The notes: generated from the letters alone by a model not told the origin. Counted from the first letter of the stretch, positions 36,745 to 45,287 are shown. The stretch is 64,000 nt of DNA from CAZAYY01 sp964489525 (GCA_964489525.1 CAZAYY010000005.1:1-64000); one strand, 5' to 3'. Numbers and translations: made by a program.

Positions 36745-38421
36745 TTACTCCACAGAGATGATGAACTGGTAATGGGGCTGTCCTCCAGCCTGCAGTTCAA
36801 CCTCGTGGTCAGGGTATTTCTCCTGAATGGTTTGCTTAATTTGTTCAGCCAGTTCTTGAGTAAGGTCAGATCCATAGAACATCGAAATCAATTCATAATC
36901 TTCGATACCAATATGCTCAAAAAAGGCCGAACAACCGGTCAACAAATCGGGGGCAGATAGCACCAATTTGCCATTGTGCAGCGCAATAATTTCACCATTT
37001 TTCACTTGAACCCCGTCAATTTCCACATCGCGGGTTGCTGTGGTAATTTCCCCCGTTTGGACGGAATCGAGGGCAGCCGTCATCACTTCAACCGCATCCT
37101 CCAATTCCCCAAACGCATCCAGGTTGAGCAGAGCGGCAATCCCCTGGGGAAGGGTTCGAGAAGGAATCACCTTCACCTTCTTCACCGATAACTCAGCAGC
37201 ATTATTGGCAGCCAGGATAATATTCTTGTTATTGGGTAAAATCACGATGTTATCCGTAGGCAAATTTTCAAAGGCAGAGAGGATTTCTTGGGTGCTGGGG
37301 TTCATGGTTTGCCCGCCTGCGACCAGGGCGTTAGCGCCCAAACTGGCGAACACCCTGGAAAAGCCCTCGCCTGGAGAGACAACCACAACCGCAATTTGAC
37401 CCGGTTCGACCGGGTTTAGCTTAACGGGTTCGGTTTTTTCCAGGGACTCCATTTGGGCCACCAGGTTTTCCATATAGACTTTTGTAATGGTTCCAATGCC
37501 AAGGGTATATTCAATCGGCATATAGCGGTTATCCAATGGCACATGAATATGCACCCTGTACATTCCATCCCCTTCTCCAACCTGAATGGATGTGCCCATC
37601 TGCTCTAGCTCAGCATAAAAAGCCTGCAAATCCAGCGGTTTGTGAGGGCGAAAATCCACAATCACTTCATAATCCTGGCCGGGTTCAACAGCCTCCATCG
37701 TATTCTCAAGGCTCATCGCAGAAAGAGGCTTGACCGCCAGGGTGCTGACGTCCAGGGATTGTTCATTCATATAGCGCAGCATCCCTTCGAGAATAAAGTA
37801 AAAGCCTTTACCACCAGAGTCCACCACCCCGGCCTCTCGCAAAATGGGCAGCAATTCAGGCGTACGTTCAACCGACTCCCCTGCCGCTGAAACAATCCAT
37901 TCCATGAAGGTAACCATGTCATTGGTGCTCTTAACCGCCTGCTCGGCTGCGAGCGCAACGTCTTTGGCTACGGTTAGGATGGTCCCTTCCACAGGCCGGA
38001 CAACCCCCCGGTAAGCAGTCTCACGGGCGGCCCCAAAAGCCCTGGCCATTAACTCTGGTGTCAGGTTAGGTTGGTCGTCCAGGGCACGCGAAAACCCCCG
38101 CCAAAGTTGAGATAAAATCACCCCTGAATTTCCCCGGGCCCCCATCAAAGCCCCATGGGCGAGTGAATGAACCAATTTACCCAGGTTTGATTCGGTAGAT
38201 TCAGCAATTTCCTGGTAGGCCGCTTGCATGGTCAGCACCATATTTGTACCCGTATCGCCATCCGGTACGGGAAAAACATTCAAGCTGTTGACCAATTGGG
38301 CGTTGGTTTTCAACCAGGTAAGGCCTGCAAAAGCAAGTTCCTTAAATCCCTGGCCATCGATCGGGGCAAATTCAAACCGCTGGCGGCGGTTTTCAAAATG
38401 AGATGGTGTTTTTGGTTCCAT
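36745..38421 (-). CDS. fakA: fatty acid kinase catalytic subunit (DAK2/DhaL domain)
   Basis: 558 aa. N-terminal DhaL-like kinase domain with PVPDGDTGTNM (Asp54, Asp56 for Mg-ATP) and GARGNSGVILSQLWRG, followed by a linker and the DegV-interacting middle and C-terminal domains (GNSGVI-type and VVVVSPGEGFSRVF, ILPNNKNIILAA, KVIPSRTLPQGIAAL). FakA phosphorylates the carboxyl of fatty acids held by FakB, feeding exogenous or recycled fatty acids into phospholipid synthesis. The order asp23 - fakA - recG is shared with Firmicutes. Here two FakB-like genes follow directly, making a complete local Fak system. Confidence 0.93.
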   Translation of the reverse strand: MEPKTPSHFENRRQRFEFAPIDGQGFKELAFAGLTWLKTNAQLVNSLNVFPVPDGDTGTNMVLTMQAAYQEIAESTESNLGKLVHSLAHGALMGARGNSGVILSQLWRGFSRALDDQPNLTPELMARAFGAARETAYRGVVRPVEGTILTVAKDVALAAEQAVKSTNDMVTFMEWIVSAAGESVERTPELLPILREAGVVDSGGKGFYFILEGMLRYMNEQSLDVSTLAVKPLSAMSLENTMEAVEPGQDYEVIVDFRPHKPLDLQAFYAELEQMGTSIQVGEGDGMYRVHIHVPLDNRYMPIEYTLGIGTITKVYMENLVAQMESLEKTEPVKLNPVEPGQIAVVVVSPGEGFSRVFASLGANALVAGGQTMNPSTQEILSAFENLPTDNIVILPNNKNIILAANNAAELSVKKVKVIPSRTLPQGIAALLNLDAFGELEDAVEVMTAALDSVQTGEITTATRDVEIDGVQVKNGEIIALHNGKLVLSAPDLLTGCSAFFEHIGIEDYELISMFYGSDLTQELAEQIKQTIQEKYPDHEVELQAGGQPHYQFIISVE

Positions 38422-38460
38422 TAACCAACCTGTATAAACATAAATTTTGAATTGGTAAAT

Positions 38461-38817
38461 TTAATCGGTATGACTTACCCGAAGCCCCTGGACATGAACA
38501 TTGATCATATTGACCTGCGCACCAATCGCCTTTTCTACGAAATAGCGTACAGCGTTCGCCACGCTGGCAGCCACAGATTTAATCCGGGTGCCATATTCCA
38601 CAATGATAAATAAATCAATATCAATTTTCCCATCGTGGAAATGAACCTCAATCCCGTGAGAGGGATCTTTTACCAGGACATTGGTCACTTCGTCCAGGAT
38701 GTTTTTCGAGGCCAGGCCAACAACGCCGTAAGACTGCATTGCCGCCTGGTAGGCCACCGTTGCGATGGCTTTGGGGGTGATGTGGATGGTGCCGGATGGT
38801 AGGTTGTTTTCAATCAT
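38461..38817 (-). CDS. Asp23/Gls24 family envelope stress protein
   Basis: 118 aa, matching Asp23 (DUF322) over its whole length: GTIHITPKAIATVAYQAA, SYGVVGLA, GIEVHFHDGKIDIDLFIIVEYG and the closing VNMINVHVQGLRV. Related proteins sit near fakA and rpmB in Firmicutes and attach to membrane-associated partners in envelope stress. SD GAGGT precedes the ATG. First gene of the fak-recG-coaD run, 39 bases before fakA, and divergent from rpmB. Confidence 0.88.
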   Translation of the reverse strand: MIENNLPSGTIHITPKAIATVAYQAAMQSYGVVGLASKNILDEVTNVLVKDPSHGIEVHFHDGKIDIDLFIIVEYGTRIKSVAASVANAVRYFVEKAIGAQVNMINVHVQGLRVSHTD

Positions 38818-39204
38818 ATTTACCTCTACTAATTAACCACGAACCTGCCAAGAAGATGCGGTCAGGATAAAAATTGATCGGAATATTTCGCCCTGAACCT
38901 GGCAGCAATGCAATCGCACAGGATTTCCCTGCTTCCCTTCTTATGGCTATATTATACAGCAGATGAACAAAGCCGGGCTAAAGCCAAAAAAGATCGGATT
39001 ACTTTTTATTAAAACATTGTTTTTTCTATGGGTTTATGGTAATATTGCAAGCCGGGTTGAAAACAACCATTATGCGGGAACCTCCGCCAGAGGGTTGCGA
39101 AAGAACCTCAAACACAACAATGGCTTTACGAATCAGGGCAACATGGGTTTTTCTGATTGCGTAAGAGAATCAGCCGAAACCTTAGTTTAGAAAGGACGTG
39201 GATT
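38818..39204. promoter_or_regulatory. 387-base divergent intergenic region between asp23 and rpmB
   Basis: No gene is supported here. On the plus strand TTGTTT (39017-39022), 17-base spacer, TAATAT (39040-39045) is the likely rpmB promoter, with start near 39052. On the minus strand TATAAT (38956-38951) is a likely -10 for asp23, with a weak -35. The first leader hairpin of rpmB is GGTTG-AAAA-CAACC (39055-39068). Confidence 0.6.
39128..39181 (+). promoter_or_regulatory. mutually exclusive hairpins in the rpmB leader
   Basis: CTGATT (39153-39158) can pair with AATCAG upstream (39131-39136, extended by ACG 39128-39130 with CGT 39160-39162) or with AATCAG downstream (39168-39173, extended by GGTTT 39146-39150 with AAACC 39177-39181). 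The second form ends 9 bases before the SD AAAGGA (39191-39196). This is the layout of a translational or attenuation switch. Confidence 0.5.
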
Positions 39205-39387
39205 ATGGCAGTATGCATGAATTGTGGGAAGAAGACAACCTTTGGACAGAATCGCCCGTGGTCCAAAAAAGCGACCAAACGGACCTACAAACCAAACCTT
39301 CAGAAGGTTTCGGTGTTTGAGGGTGGGCGTTCCGTTAAAAAAGTTCTTTGTACCCGGTGTATTCGCAGCCTGAGCAAGGGCGCCTGA
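39205..39387 (+). CDS. rpmB: 50S ribosomal protein L28
   Basis: 60 aa. Contains two CxxC pairs (Cys5/Cys8 in CMNCGKK and CTRC near the end), i.e. the zinc-binding form of L28, plus the family core FGQNRPWSKKATKRTYKPN. It binds 23S rRNA in the large subunit. ATG 39205 has AAAGGA 8 bases upstream; the longer frame from 39157 would run through the leader hairpin. Single gene with its own promoter, structured leader and terminator. Confidence 0.95.
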   Translation: MAVCMNCGKKTTFGQNRPWSKKATKRTYKPNLQKVSVFEGGRSVKKVLCTRCIRSLSKGA

Positions 39388-39413
39388 TATTTTTATTTTT
39401 CTCCGAATAAAAC

Positions 39414-39445
39414 AAAAGAAGCTGTCTTTGAACGGCTTCTTTTTT
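39414..39445. terminator. terminator of rpmB
   Basis: 9-bp stem AAAAGAAGC (39414-39422) / GCTTCTTTT (39435-39443), loop of 12, with TTTTTT on the plus strand. The A-rich left arm gives TTTT on the minus strand too, so it can also serve the convergent kinase gene. Confidence 0.85.
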
Positions 39446-39491
39446 GTTTAACCGGCTTGCTCACCCACCCTGTATCTTGAAAATGCAAGTC

Positions 39492-40616
39492 TCAAGGAAC
39501 AGGCGGGTTATACACAAAATAAACCCAAACCCAAAAAGGCACCAAACCTCCCACAGCAATCAATGCCACCAGCCCCAAGAGAACCCCTAACCAATCTACC
39601 TGGAAGATTTCTGGCTCATCATCAGGCTTTGCATCCTCAACCGGCTTCGGAACCGGCGGCCTGGGGGCAGCGTTTGAGGTTGGACGCGCAGGGGTCGGAC
39701 CTGCCGTCGGGCGTGGCACTCGGGCTGGTTGTGAAGGCGGACGTCCATAATTCCCAGAGGCTGGCTTGTTCACAGGCGTAAGGGGGCCAGATTGTTCTGA
39801 AAAAGTCATCAAAACTCGACCCAGTTGGTCGGCAGTGCGGTAGCGTGCTGAGGGCTCTTTTGAAAGCACCTTCATCACAATGTGATCCAAAGATTCGGGA
39901 AGGTCAGGAACAATCGTTCTGGGAGGTTCGGGCTCAGAAAGCTGGTGCTGCCTGGAAAGTTCTGCGCCAGTTTCCCCATCAAAGGGCAGGCGGCCCGTAA
40001 GCATTTCGTAAAGAACAACCCCCAGGCTGTACACATCGGAGGCAGGCATGGGGGGTCCGCCGCTGGCTTGTTCAGGGGAAAAATATTGGGGAGACCCCCA
40101 AACCACGTTGCTTTGTTCATCCGGGCGAATGGAAGCCAACGCCCGGGCAATGCCAAAATCGGTCACTTTAAGGCGGTTGTCGGGCGTAACCAACATATTA
40201 TGAGGTTTCACATCACAGTGAACCAACCCGGCCCGGTGAGCATACCCGATACCCGCACAGGCCTGAATGGCCAGGCGCATCGCTTCGTCCACCGTGAAGC
40301 GTCCACGATCTTGTATGATGGTTTTTAAATCGGTCCCAGGGATGTATTCCATCACAATAAACAGACGATCCGCATCAAAACCAAAATCGTGAACGGTGAC
40401 AATATTCGGGTGGCTCAAATTTGCGGCTGCTTTGGCTTCCTGGCGAAAGCGTTCGCGGAACCGGGGGTCTTGAGAATAGTCAGGGCGCAGCACCTTGATG
40501 GCAACCGGCCGCTCCAACATCAAGTCTATCCCACGGAAAACAACCGCCATCCCCCCTTTTCCCAGCCTGGCTTCCAGGCGGTAGCGATTATTAAGTAAAG
40601 TAGGGTTTGTGGTCAT
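39492..40616 (-). CDS. Ser/Thr protein kinase with C-terminal membrane anchor
   Basis: 374 aa Hanks-type kinase. Gly-rich loop LGKGGMAVVFRG (18-29), catalytic Lys41, catalytic loop HCDVKPHN with Asp135 (Cys replaces the Arg of HRD, i.e. a non-RD kinase), DFG at 153-155 and SPEQ later. A Pro-rich linker (about 275-335) leads to one membrane helix near 346-366 with a very short tail outside. There are no PASTA domains, so no cell-wall sensor is visible. Non-RD kinases usually do not depend on activation-loop phosphorylation. It faces the lipid kinase gene and stands apart from the larger kinase run at 42.5-54.4 kb. Confidence 0.9.
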   Translation of the reverse strand: MTTNPTLLNNRYRLEARLGKGGMAVVFRGIDLMLERPVAIKVLRPDYSQDPRFRERFRQEAKAAANLSHPNIVTVHDFGFDADRLFIVMEYIPGTDLKTIIQDRGRFTVDEAMRLAIQACAGIGYAHRAGLVHCDVKPHNMLVTPDNRLKVTDFGIARALASIRPDEQSNVVWGSPQYFSPEQASGGPPMPASDVYSLGVVLYEMLTGRLPFDGETGAELSRQHQLSEPEPPRTIVPDLPESLDHIVMKVLSKEPSARYRTADQLGRVLMTFSEQSGPLTPVNKPASGNYGRPPSQPARVPRPTAGPTPARPTSNAAPRPPVPKPVEDAKPDDEPEIFQVDWLGVLLGLVALIAVGGLVPFWVWVYFVYNPPVP

Positions 40617-40702
40617 GGGCAGTGTTTTCTTCCAATTTGCATGAGTGCCAGGGTTTATCGCTTCACGAAATACAATTCTATTTTACCGGAAACAAATCAG
40701 AA

Positions 40703-40731
40703 CTGCCAGATATGCAGAGTTGGATTACAAT
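40703..40731 (+). promoter_or_regulatory. promoter of the lipid kinase gene (leaderless geometry)
   Basis: CTGCCA (40703-40708), 17-base spacer, TACAAT (40726-40731), six bases, then ATG 40738. No SD is present. Confidence 0.5.
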
Positions 40732-40737
40732 CGTGGT

Positions 40738-41679
40738 ATGCCTAGAGGACATCTTATTTACAACCCAAGTGCCGGGCAGCAATCGCCCGAAGAACCTTTA
40801 AGGGAAACCATTCAGCTTTTTCAGGAACGAGGCTGGGAATTAAAAATTTTTGGCTCCGAAAGCCCACAGCACCTGACCCAACTTGCCCAAAAAGCCAGCG
40901 AGGAAAATGCGGATGCCGTGTTTATTGCCGGAGGAGATGGCTCTATCAACCGGGTTGCAGCGGGTCTGATTCAATCCAACACCGCTTTAGGGGTGCTGCC
41001 GGCTGGTTCTTCCAATGTACTCGCCCAGAATTTAAATTTACCCTACAGCAACCCGGTTAACTCACAAAAATTACGCCAGGCAGCCGCGATGCTTTTGGAT
41101 GGCAGCCTCCATTCGATTGATATTGGCCTGTGCAACGCCCACCCTTTTGTGCTGTGGGCAGGTGTTGGAATTGATGGGCGGGCTGTTGAGCGAATGGAAC
41201 ACCAAAGAAAACAAAACAAGAGCGTACATTGGACATTTAACTACATCCTGGGCACCATTCAGGAAGCCTGGAATTGGCCGGGGATGAACGTGAAACTGAT
41301 TCATCATGACCGGGTAGACTACAATCATTCGATTATGATCGTTTGCTGCAACACCCGCACCTATGCTGGAGGCCTGGCCAACCTCGCCCCAACAGCCTGC
41401 TTAAATGATGGCATTCTCAACGTTTGGGATTTTTCCGGGAACCGGTTTTCCCATGTTGTGGCCCAGGCAATGAGCCTGATTTTCTTGAAACAACCCCTGA
41501 AATATCCACCTGCCAGAGAATTTTTAAGCAATCATCTTGAAATCTTGCTGAACGAAGTAGAATATTGCCATGTAGACGGTGAACCTATTGGATTAACCAA
41601 CCGGGTTGAAATCAAATTGATCCCCAAAGCATTAAAATTACTCACACCCAAAAATGTGACCCCTGGTTTAATACACTAA
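40738..41679 (+). CDS. diacylglycerol/lipid kinase family protein
   Basis: 313 aa of the DAGK/YegS/BmrU family. Starts with the nucleotide-binding LIYNPSAG (6-13), has the ATP motif GGDGSINRVAAGL (65-77) and LPAGSSNVLAQNL, and a C-terminal beta-sandwich with IGTxxD-like GVGIDGRAVE. Members phosphorylate diacylglycerol, sphingosine or other lipids; the exact substrate is not determinable. ATG 40738 coincides with the family N-terminus and the predicted transcription start; the frame runs further up without an SD. Heads a three-gene operon with an SH3 protein (4 bases later) and a DUF971 protein. Confidence 0.85.
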   Translation: MPRGHLIYNPSAGQQSPEEPLRETIQLFQERGWELKIFGSESPQHLTQLAQKASEENADAVFIAGGDGSINRVAAGLIQSNTALGVLPAGSSNVLAQNLNLPYSNPVNSQKLRQAAAMLLDGSLHSIDIGLCNAHPFVLWAGVGIDGRAVERMEHQRKQNKSVHWTFNYILGTIQEAWNWPGMNVKLIHHDRVDYNHSIMIVCCNTRTYAGGLANLAPTACLNDGILNVWDFSGNRFSHVVAQAMSLIFLKQPLKYPPAREFLSNHLEILLNEVEYCHVDGEPIGLTNRVEIKLIPKALKLLTPKNVTPGLIH

Positions 41680-41683
41680 AACA

Positions 41684-42178
41684 ATGATCGAGACATTAAG
41701 AGTATTCATCAATCGCTGGGTTATTCTGGGTGCAGTTTTGCTGGGCTGCGGGCTGAGCGGGGCACTGATTTGGGCAATTCAACGCAGCCACAGCGAAGCA
41801 CCCCAGGCCATTGGCCCTACCCTGGTATTCACCAATGTGGCTGCACCCACAGCCACGATTCCGGGGATTGTCCGCCCCACCAATGCTCCCGAAACGCCCA
41901 CGTCCCCACCGCCCACCCTACCCTCCGGCTCTGAGCAGATTCCCCAGGGCGCAACCGTCCAGATCCAGGGAACAGGAACCGATGGCCTCAACCTGCGAGC
42001 CAGCCCTGGTATGAACCAACCCGTTAACTACCTGGGATTTGAAGCCGAGGTATTCATTGTGCGCGATGGACCCACTTTCGCAGATGGACTCAATTGGTAT
42101 TACCTGGTTGGGTTTTATGACAACAACCGGAATGGTTGGGCAGCAGCCAATTATTTACAAATGATTCAAAGTCCCTGA
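41684..42178 (+). CDS. membrane-anchored bacterial SH3 domain protein
   Basis: 164 aa. One N-terminal membrane helix (12-34), a Pro/Thr/Ala-rich linker (about 40-85) and a C-terminal SH3b-like domain (about 90-160) with GLNLRASPG and NGWAAANYL, a fold that often binds peptidoglycan or proteins outside the membrane. The likely orientation is short N-terminus inside, SH3 outside. It starts 4 bases after the lipid kinase stop. Confidence 0.75.
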   Translation: MIETLRVFINRWVILGAVLLGCGLSGALIWAIQRSHSEAPQAIGPTLVFTNVAAPTATIPGIVRPTNAPETPTSPPPTLPSGSEQIPQGATVQIQGTGTDGLNLRASPGMNQPVNYLGFEAEVFIVRDGPTFADGLNWYYLVGFYDNNRNGWAAANYLQMIQSP

Positions 42179-42190
42179 GAGGAATGGAAA

Positions 42191-42529
42191 ATGCAAAAAT
42201 TCACCCCTACCGATATCGCCATACACAAAAAAGACAGTTTGATGACCATAACCTGGGCAGATGGGCACACCAGCCAAATTCCATTCGCGCTGCTGCGCAA
42301 CGCCTGCCCTTGTGCAGAATGCGCTGGCGGCCATGAAAATATGCGTTCAGACCCAAATCCGGATGTTTTCTTTATTCCCCTGCACAATTCACGCGAAACC
42401 GAACTGGTGGATGTCCAACCCGTTGGCAACTATGCCATCACCATCACCTGGGGCGATGGCCATAAATATGGAATTTACCAATGGGCCTACCTGCGCAAAC
42501 TGGACCCTGAGGAGGCAGGGCAAGGGTAA
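42191..42529 (+). CDS. DUF971 protein
   Basis: 112 aa single-domain protein of the DUF971 (gamma-butyrobetaine hydroxylase N-terminus-like) family: LMTITWADGHTSQIPFALLRNACPCAECAGG, then ITITWGDGHKYGIYQWAYLR. The CPCAEC cysteines could bind metal. Family members occur near iron-sulfur cluster genes and as the N-terminal domain of eukaryotic hydroxylases; no enzymatic activity is established for the free domain. SD GAGAGG lies upstream. Ends at a convergent hairpin. Confidence 0.82.
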   Translation: MQKFTPTDIAIHKKDSLMTITWADGHTSQIPFALLRNACPCAECAGGHENMRSDPNPDVFFIPLHNSRETELVDVQPVGNYAITITWGDGHKYGIYQWAYLRKLDPEEAGQG

Positions 42530-42545
42530 ACCCGGCCTGCCTCCT
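42510..42545. terminator. hairpin between convergent DUF971 and response regulator genes
   Basis: AGGAGGCAGG (42510-42519) pairs with CCTGCCTCCT (42536-42545), with an inner GGG-TAAA-CCC. It overlaps the end of the DUF971 gene. No T-run, so it may block antisense read-through rather than terminate efficiently. Confidence 0.5.
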
Positions 42546-42549
42546 GCAA

Positions 42550-43272
42550 TTAGGGCTGCTGTTTGCGGTAATCCAAAAACCGGTAGCCAATTCCGCGTTC
42601 CGTCAGGATATATTTAGGGTTGGCCGGGTCTTCTTCCAATTTTTGACGCAGATAATTGACATATAACCGCACGTAGTGGGGTTCATCCCGATATTCATAC
42701 CCCCAAACTTTAACCAGGATTTGGTCATGGGTTAACACCCAACCAGCGTTTTGAACCAGGTGGTAGAGCATGCGATATTCCGTTGGACGCAGCTTAACCA
42801 ATTCCCCTTTAAGCCAAACCTGCCGGCGGTCGAAATCAATTTTTAAATCCGGGTCAATTTCCACCAGGCCATGGGTCCCACCACGCATCGAGTCTGAACG
42901 GCGCAAAACTGCCCGAACCCGGCTAACCAGCTCTCGCGGACTGAAAGGCTTGGTGACATAATCATCTGCGCCCAATTCAAGCCCACGAACACGATCATCC
43001 TCTTCGCCCTTGGCTGTAAGCATGATTACAGGAACATCACTCACTTCACGAATCATTTTCAGGATTTCAAACCCATCCAGGTCTGGAAGCATCACATCTA
43101 ACAAAATCAAGTCGGGCAAAGATTGGCGCAGTTCTTCTAAAACAGGTTGCCCCCGGTTAACCTCAACAACCTGGAAACCATCATGTTCCAGGTTCAGGCG
43201 GATAAACCTTGCCATTCTTTTTTCATCTTCGACGATTAAGACTCGCCGGTTTTGAAAGGATTGATCACTCAT
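42550..43272 (-). CDS. OmpR/PhoB-type response regulator
   Basis: 240 aa. Receiver domain (10-125) with acidic pocket EDE (15-17), phosphoacceptor Asp59 in LLDVMLPDLDG and the switch Lys in VTKPFSPREL; then a winged-helix effector domain (about 140-235) with LRPTEYRMLYHLVQN, VWGYEYRDEPHYVRLYVNYLR and ERGIGYRF. It is the last gene of the ten-gene run whose third gene is a large histidine kinase, so the two are probably partners. It could regulate the run itself or lipid and envelope genes (inference). Confidence 0.93.
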   Translation of the reverse strand: MSDQSFQNRRVLIVEDEKRMARFIRLNLEHDGFQVVEVNRGQPVLEELRQSLPDLILLDVMLPDLDGFEILKMIREVSDVPVIMLTAKGEEDDRVRGLELGADDYVTKPFSPRELVSRVRAVLRRSDSMRGGTHGLVEIDPDLKIDFDRRQVWLKGELVKLRPTEYRMLYHLVQNAGWVLTHDQILVKVWGYEYRDEPHYVRLYVNYLRQKLEEDPANPKYILTERGIGYRFLDYRKQQP

Positions 43273-43275
43273 ACA

Positions 43276-43518
43276 TCACTCACGCACAAAACCGATAATT
43301 TCATCTTCCTGGTCCGTTGGCATAATTTCGATAAAGGCAACCCTGGCAATCGGCCAGATTACGTTTACCACGCCAGCCGCCAGATAGTGTAAATCTTTAC
43401 CATCTACCCGCCGGGGATTCATCACCAAAATGGTCTGGTCGGTGGTGGCAGGCAATTGTTCAAGTTCGCCTGCAATTGGGTCTTCATCGTTAATGTGAAT
43501 GATTACTGAAATTGCCAT
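43276..43518 (-). CDS. 80-residue protein of unknown function
   Basis: 80 aa, acidic, not recognised. Alternating strand-like segments (ISVIIHINDED, TILVMNPRRVDG, GVVNVIWPIARVAFIEIMP) suggest a small beta-rich domain, with no signal peptide or helix anchor. It is embedded with gaps of 3 and 12 bases between a kinase-FHA gene and the response regulator gene, so it is almost certainly translated. Possible roles are an adaptor for the module or a kinase substrate. Confidence 0.7.
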   Translation of the reverse strand: MAISVIIHINDEDPIAGELEQLPATTDQTILVMNPRRVDGKDLHYLAAGVVNVIWPIARVAFIEIMPTDQEDEIIGFVRE

Positions 43519-43530
43519 ATGCTCTCTCCA

Positions 43531-44763
43531 TTATTTGCGAATCAGGATTTGAACCAGAAGTTTACCAAGGGCGACCACATCCCCATTTTGTAAGTCTACG
43601 GGTGAATTGGCCGCAACTCGGGCGCTGTTCAGCCACGTGCCATTAGTCGAAGCCAAATCCACCAACTGCACCCGGTTGTTTGAATTGAGGATAATGGCTG
43701 CGTGGATCCGGGAAACGCCAAGCCGATAGCCATCATAGGGCGTCAGGTCCACATCGGGTTTTTGGACGGACGGGTTATCCAGCCGGCCCAGTTTAAAATC
43801 CTGGCGATCTTGAAGGGGGATAATTTGGCCAGAGTCTACAAAATGCAGCGAGACGCTGAGATGCTCCGAGGCAGGCAGAACGACCGGTGGAATGACGCCA
43901 GAAGAACCCAGATGGGGCGGCGTGATATCCACTGCATTTAAATTTTCCAGGTCATGCAGCATTTCACCTGCCGACTGGTAGCGATCGGTAGGTTTTTTGC
44001 ACATACTCCGCAGCACAATATTTTCCAAATTGGCAGGTAGGTCTGGGTTAATGGAACGCAGTTTTGGAATTGGGGCGTTGACATGCTTGAAAATCACAGC
44101 CACCGGGGTCTCGCCAACATAAGGAAGCTGGCCCGTTAGCAGTTGGAACAATAAAACCCCCAGAGAATACAGGTCCGAACGGGCATCACCGGGGTCACCC
44201 TGTCCTTGCTCTGGAGAAATAAAAGCGGGCGTGCCCACCATCGCCCCCGTAATGGTGAATTGGGGACCAGCAGCAAGCCGGGCCAACCCAAAATCGGTCA
44301 GCACCACCCGGTTTGAAGGGTCCAGCATGACATTACCGGGCTTAATATCCCGATGAATTACCCCTTTACCATGGGCGTAATCAAGGGCGCGACAAATATC
44401 CTTGGCAATGCGCAAAACCTCAGGAATGGCGATAACTTTTCCCTGTTGGTGCATCTCCTTGAAACGATCTCGCAGAGTGGGCCCCTCAATTAATTCCATC
44501 ACCATGTAATACATCTCATGATCCCGGTCAAAATCGAAAACCCGGACGATGTTGGGGTGGTTGAGGGCAATTACGTTTTGGGCTTCTCTGCGGAAGCGGT
44601 CCAAAATACCGGTCTTTTCAGCCAAAAAGCTATGCAGCACCTTTATGGCCACAGACCGGTCCAGATGGGGATGGTAGGCCTTATACACATCGGCCATTGC
44701 GCCCCGGCCAATGTGCTGGTCTATTCGATATTTTCCGAATTTTTGACCGATAATTCTATCCAT
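43531..44763 (-). CDS. Ser/Thr protein kinase with C-terminal FHA domain
   Basis: 410 aa. Kinase domain 12-270: IGRGAMADVYKA (18-29), Lys41, HRDIKPGN with Asp139, DFG 157-159, SPEQGQGDPGDARSDLYS. Linker, then a FHA domain (about 315-405): FKLGRLDNPSVQKPDVDLTPYDG, GVSRIHAAI, LASTNGTWLN, which binds phosphothreonine. No membrane segment, so it is cytosolic. It could bind its own or a partner's phosphorylated Thr. Its FHA is a close match in motif layout to the FHA of the preceding gene. The start overlaps the end of that gene by 8 bases. Confidence 0.92.
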   Translation of the reverse strand: MDRIIGQKFGKYRIDQHIGRGAMADVYKAYHPHLDRSVAIKVLHSFLAEKTGILDRFRREAQNVIALNHPNIVRVFDFDRDHEMYYMVMELIEGPTLRDRFKEMHQQGKVIAIPEVLRIAKDICRALDYAHGKGVIHRDIKPGNVMLDPSNRVVLTDFGLARLAAGPQFTITGAMVGTPAFISPEQGQGDPGDARSDLYSLGVLLFQLLTGQLPYVGETPVAVIFKHVNAPIPKLRSINPDLPANLENIVLRSMCKKPTDRYQSAGEMLHDLENLNAVDITPPHLGSSGVIPPVVLPASEHLSVSLHFVDSGQIIPLQDRQDFKLGRLDNPSVQKPDVDLTPYDGYRLGVSRIHAAIILNSNNRVQLVDLASTNGTWLNSARVAANSPVDLQNGDVVALGKLLVQILIRK

Positions 44764-45283
44764 TTGCCATTCGAATGATGGTGCGCATTTTTAAGCGACC
44801 TAAAGCGATGATATCGCCACTTTGAAGTTGAGCTTCTTCATGAGGGTTGAGTTTCTGACCGTTTACCCGGGTCCCATTGGATGAGCCCAGGTCAATTAAT
44901 ACCATCGAGCCTGGGATTTCGCGCAAAATTGCGTGAATCCGCGAAACTCCCCGCTCAAAAGCATTGAAAGGGGTAAGATCAATATCTGGAAGAATTTTTT
45001 GATCTTCGCTGCTGCGCCCAATGGTATATTCTTTTTTGCCTTTAAGATAAAGGATTTGGTCTGAATCTACAAATTGAAGCACGACCACTGAATTGCCATC
45101 GGACAACTCATCTGTACTGATGGAATAAACCCGGCTTTCACTTTTAATTGGGGACATTTCCTGGCTTTCCAGCAGTGACTGCGTGGAAGATGTGGACCCT
45201 TTATCCAGGCGGGTTCCACATTCGGGGCAAAAAATCGAACCCAGCAAAGCCTCTTTTTTACAATTCGGACATTGAATACCCAT
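44756..45283 (-). CDS. zinc-ribbon FHA domain protein
   Basis: 175 aa. N-terminal zinc ribbon with Cys5, Cys8, Cys19 and Cys22 (QCPNCKK, FCPECG), a Ser/Thr-rich linker (about 26-55) that may be phosphorylated, and a FHA domain (about 75-165) with YTIGRSSEDQKILPDIDLTP, GVSRIHAIL and DLGSSNGTRVNGQKL. It probably reads phospho-Thr marks made by the two kinases. SD GGAG precedes the ATG. Zinc ribbon plus FHA is the architecture of bacterial adaptor proteins such as GarA-like factors. Confidence 0.88.
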   Translation of the reverse strand: MGIQCPNCKKEALLGSIFCPECGTRLDKGSTSSTQSLLESQEMSPIKSESRVYSISTDELSDGNSVVVLQFVDSDQILYLKGKKEYTIGRSSEDQKILPDIDLTPFNAFERGVSRIHAILREIPGSMVLIDLGSSNGTRVNGQKLNPHEEAQLQSGDIIALGRLKMRTIIRMANG

Positions 45284-45287
45284 GAGA

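Noticed and set aside
38963..39190. 75-codon open frame upstream of rpmB
   Set aside because: It spans the rpmB promoter and leader hairpins, has no SD, and its composition is not protein-like.
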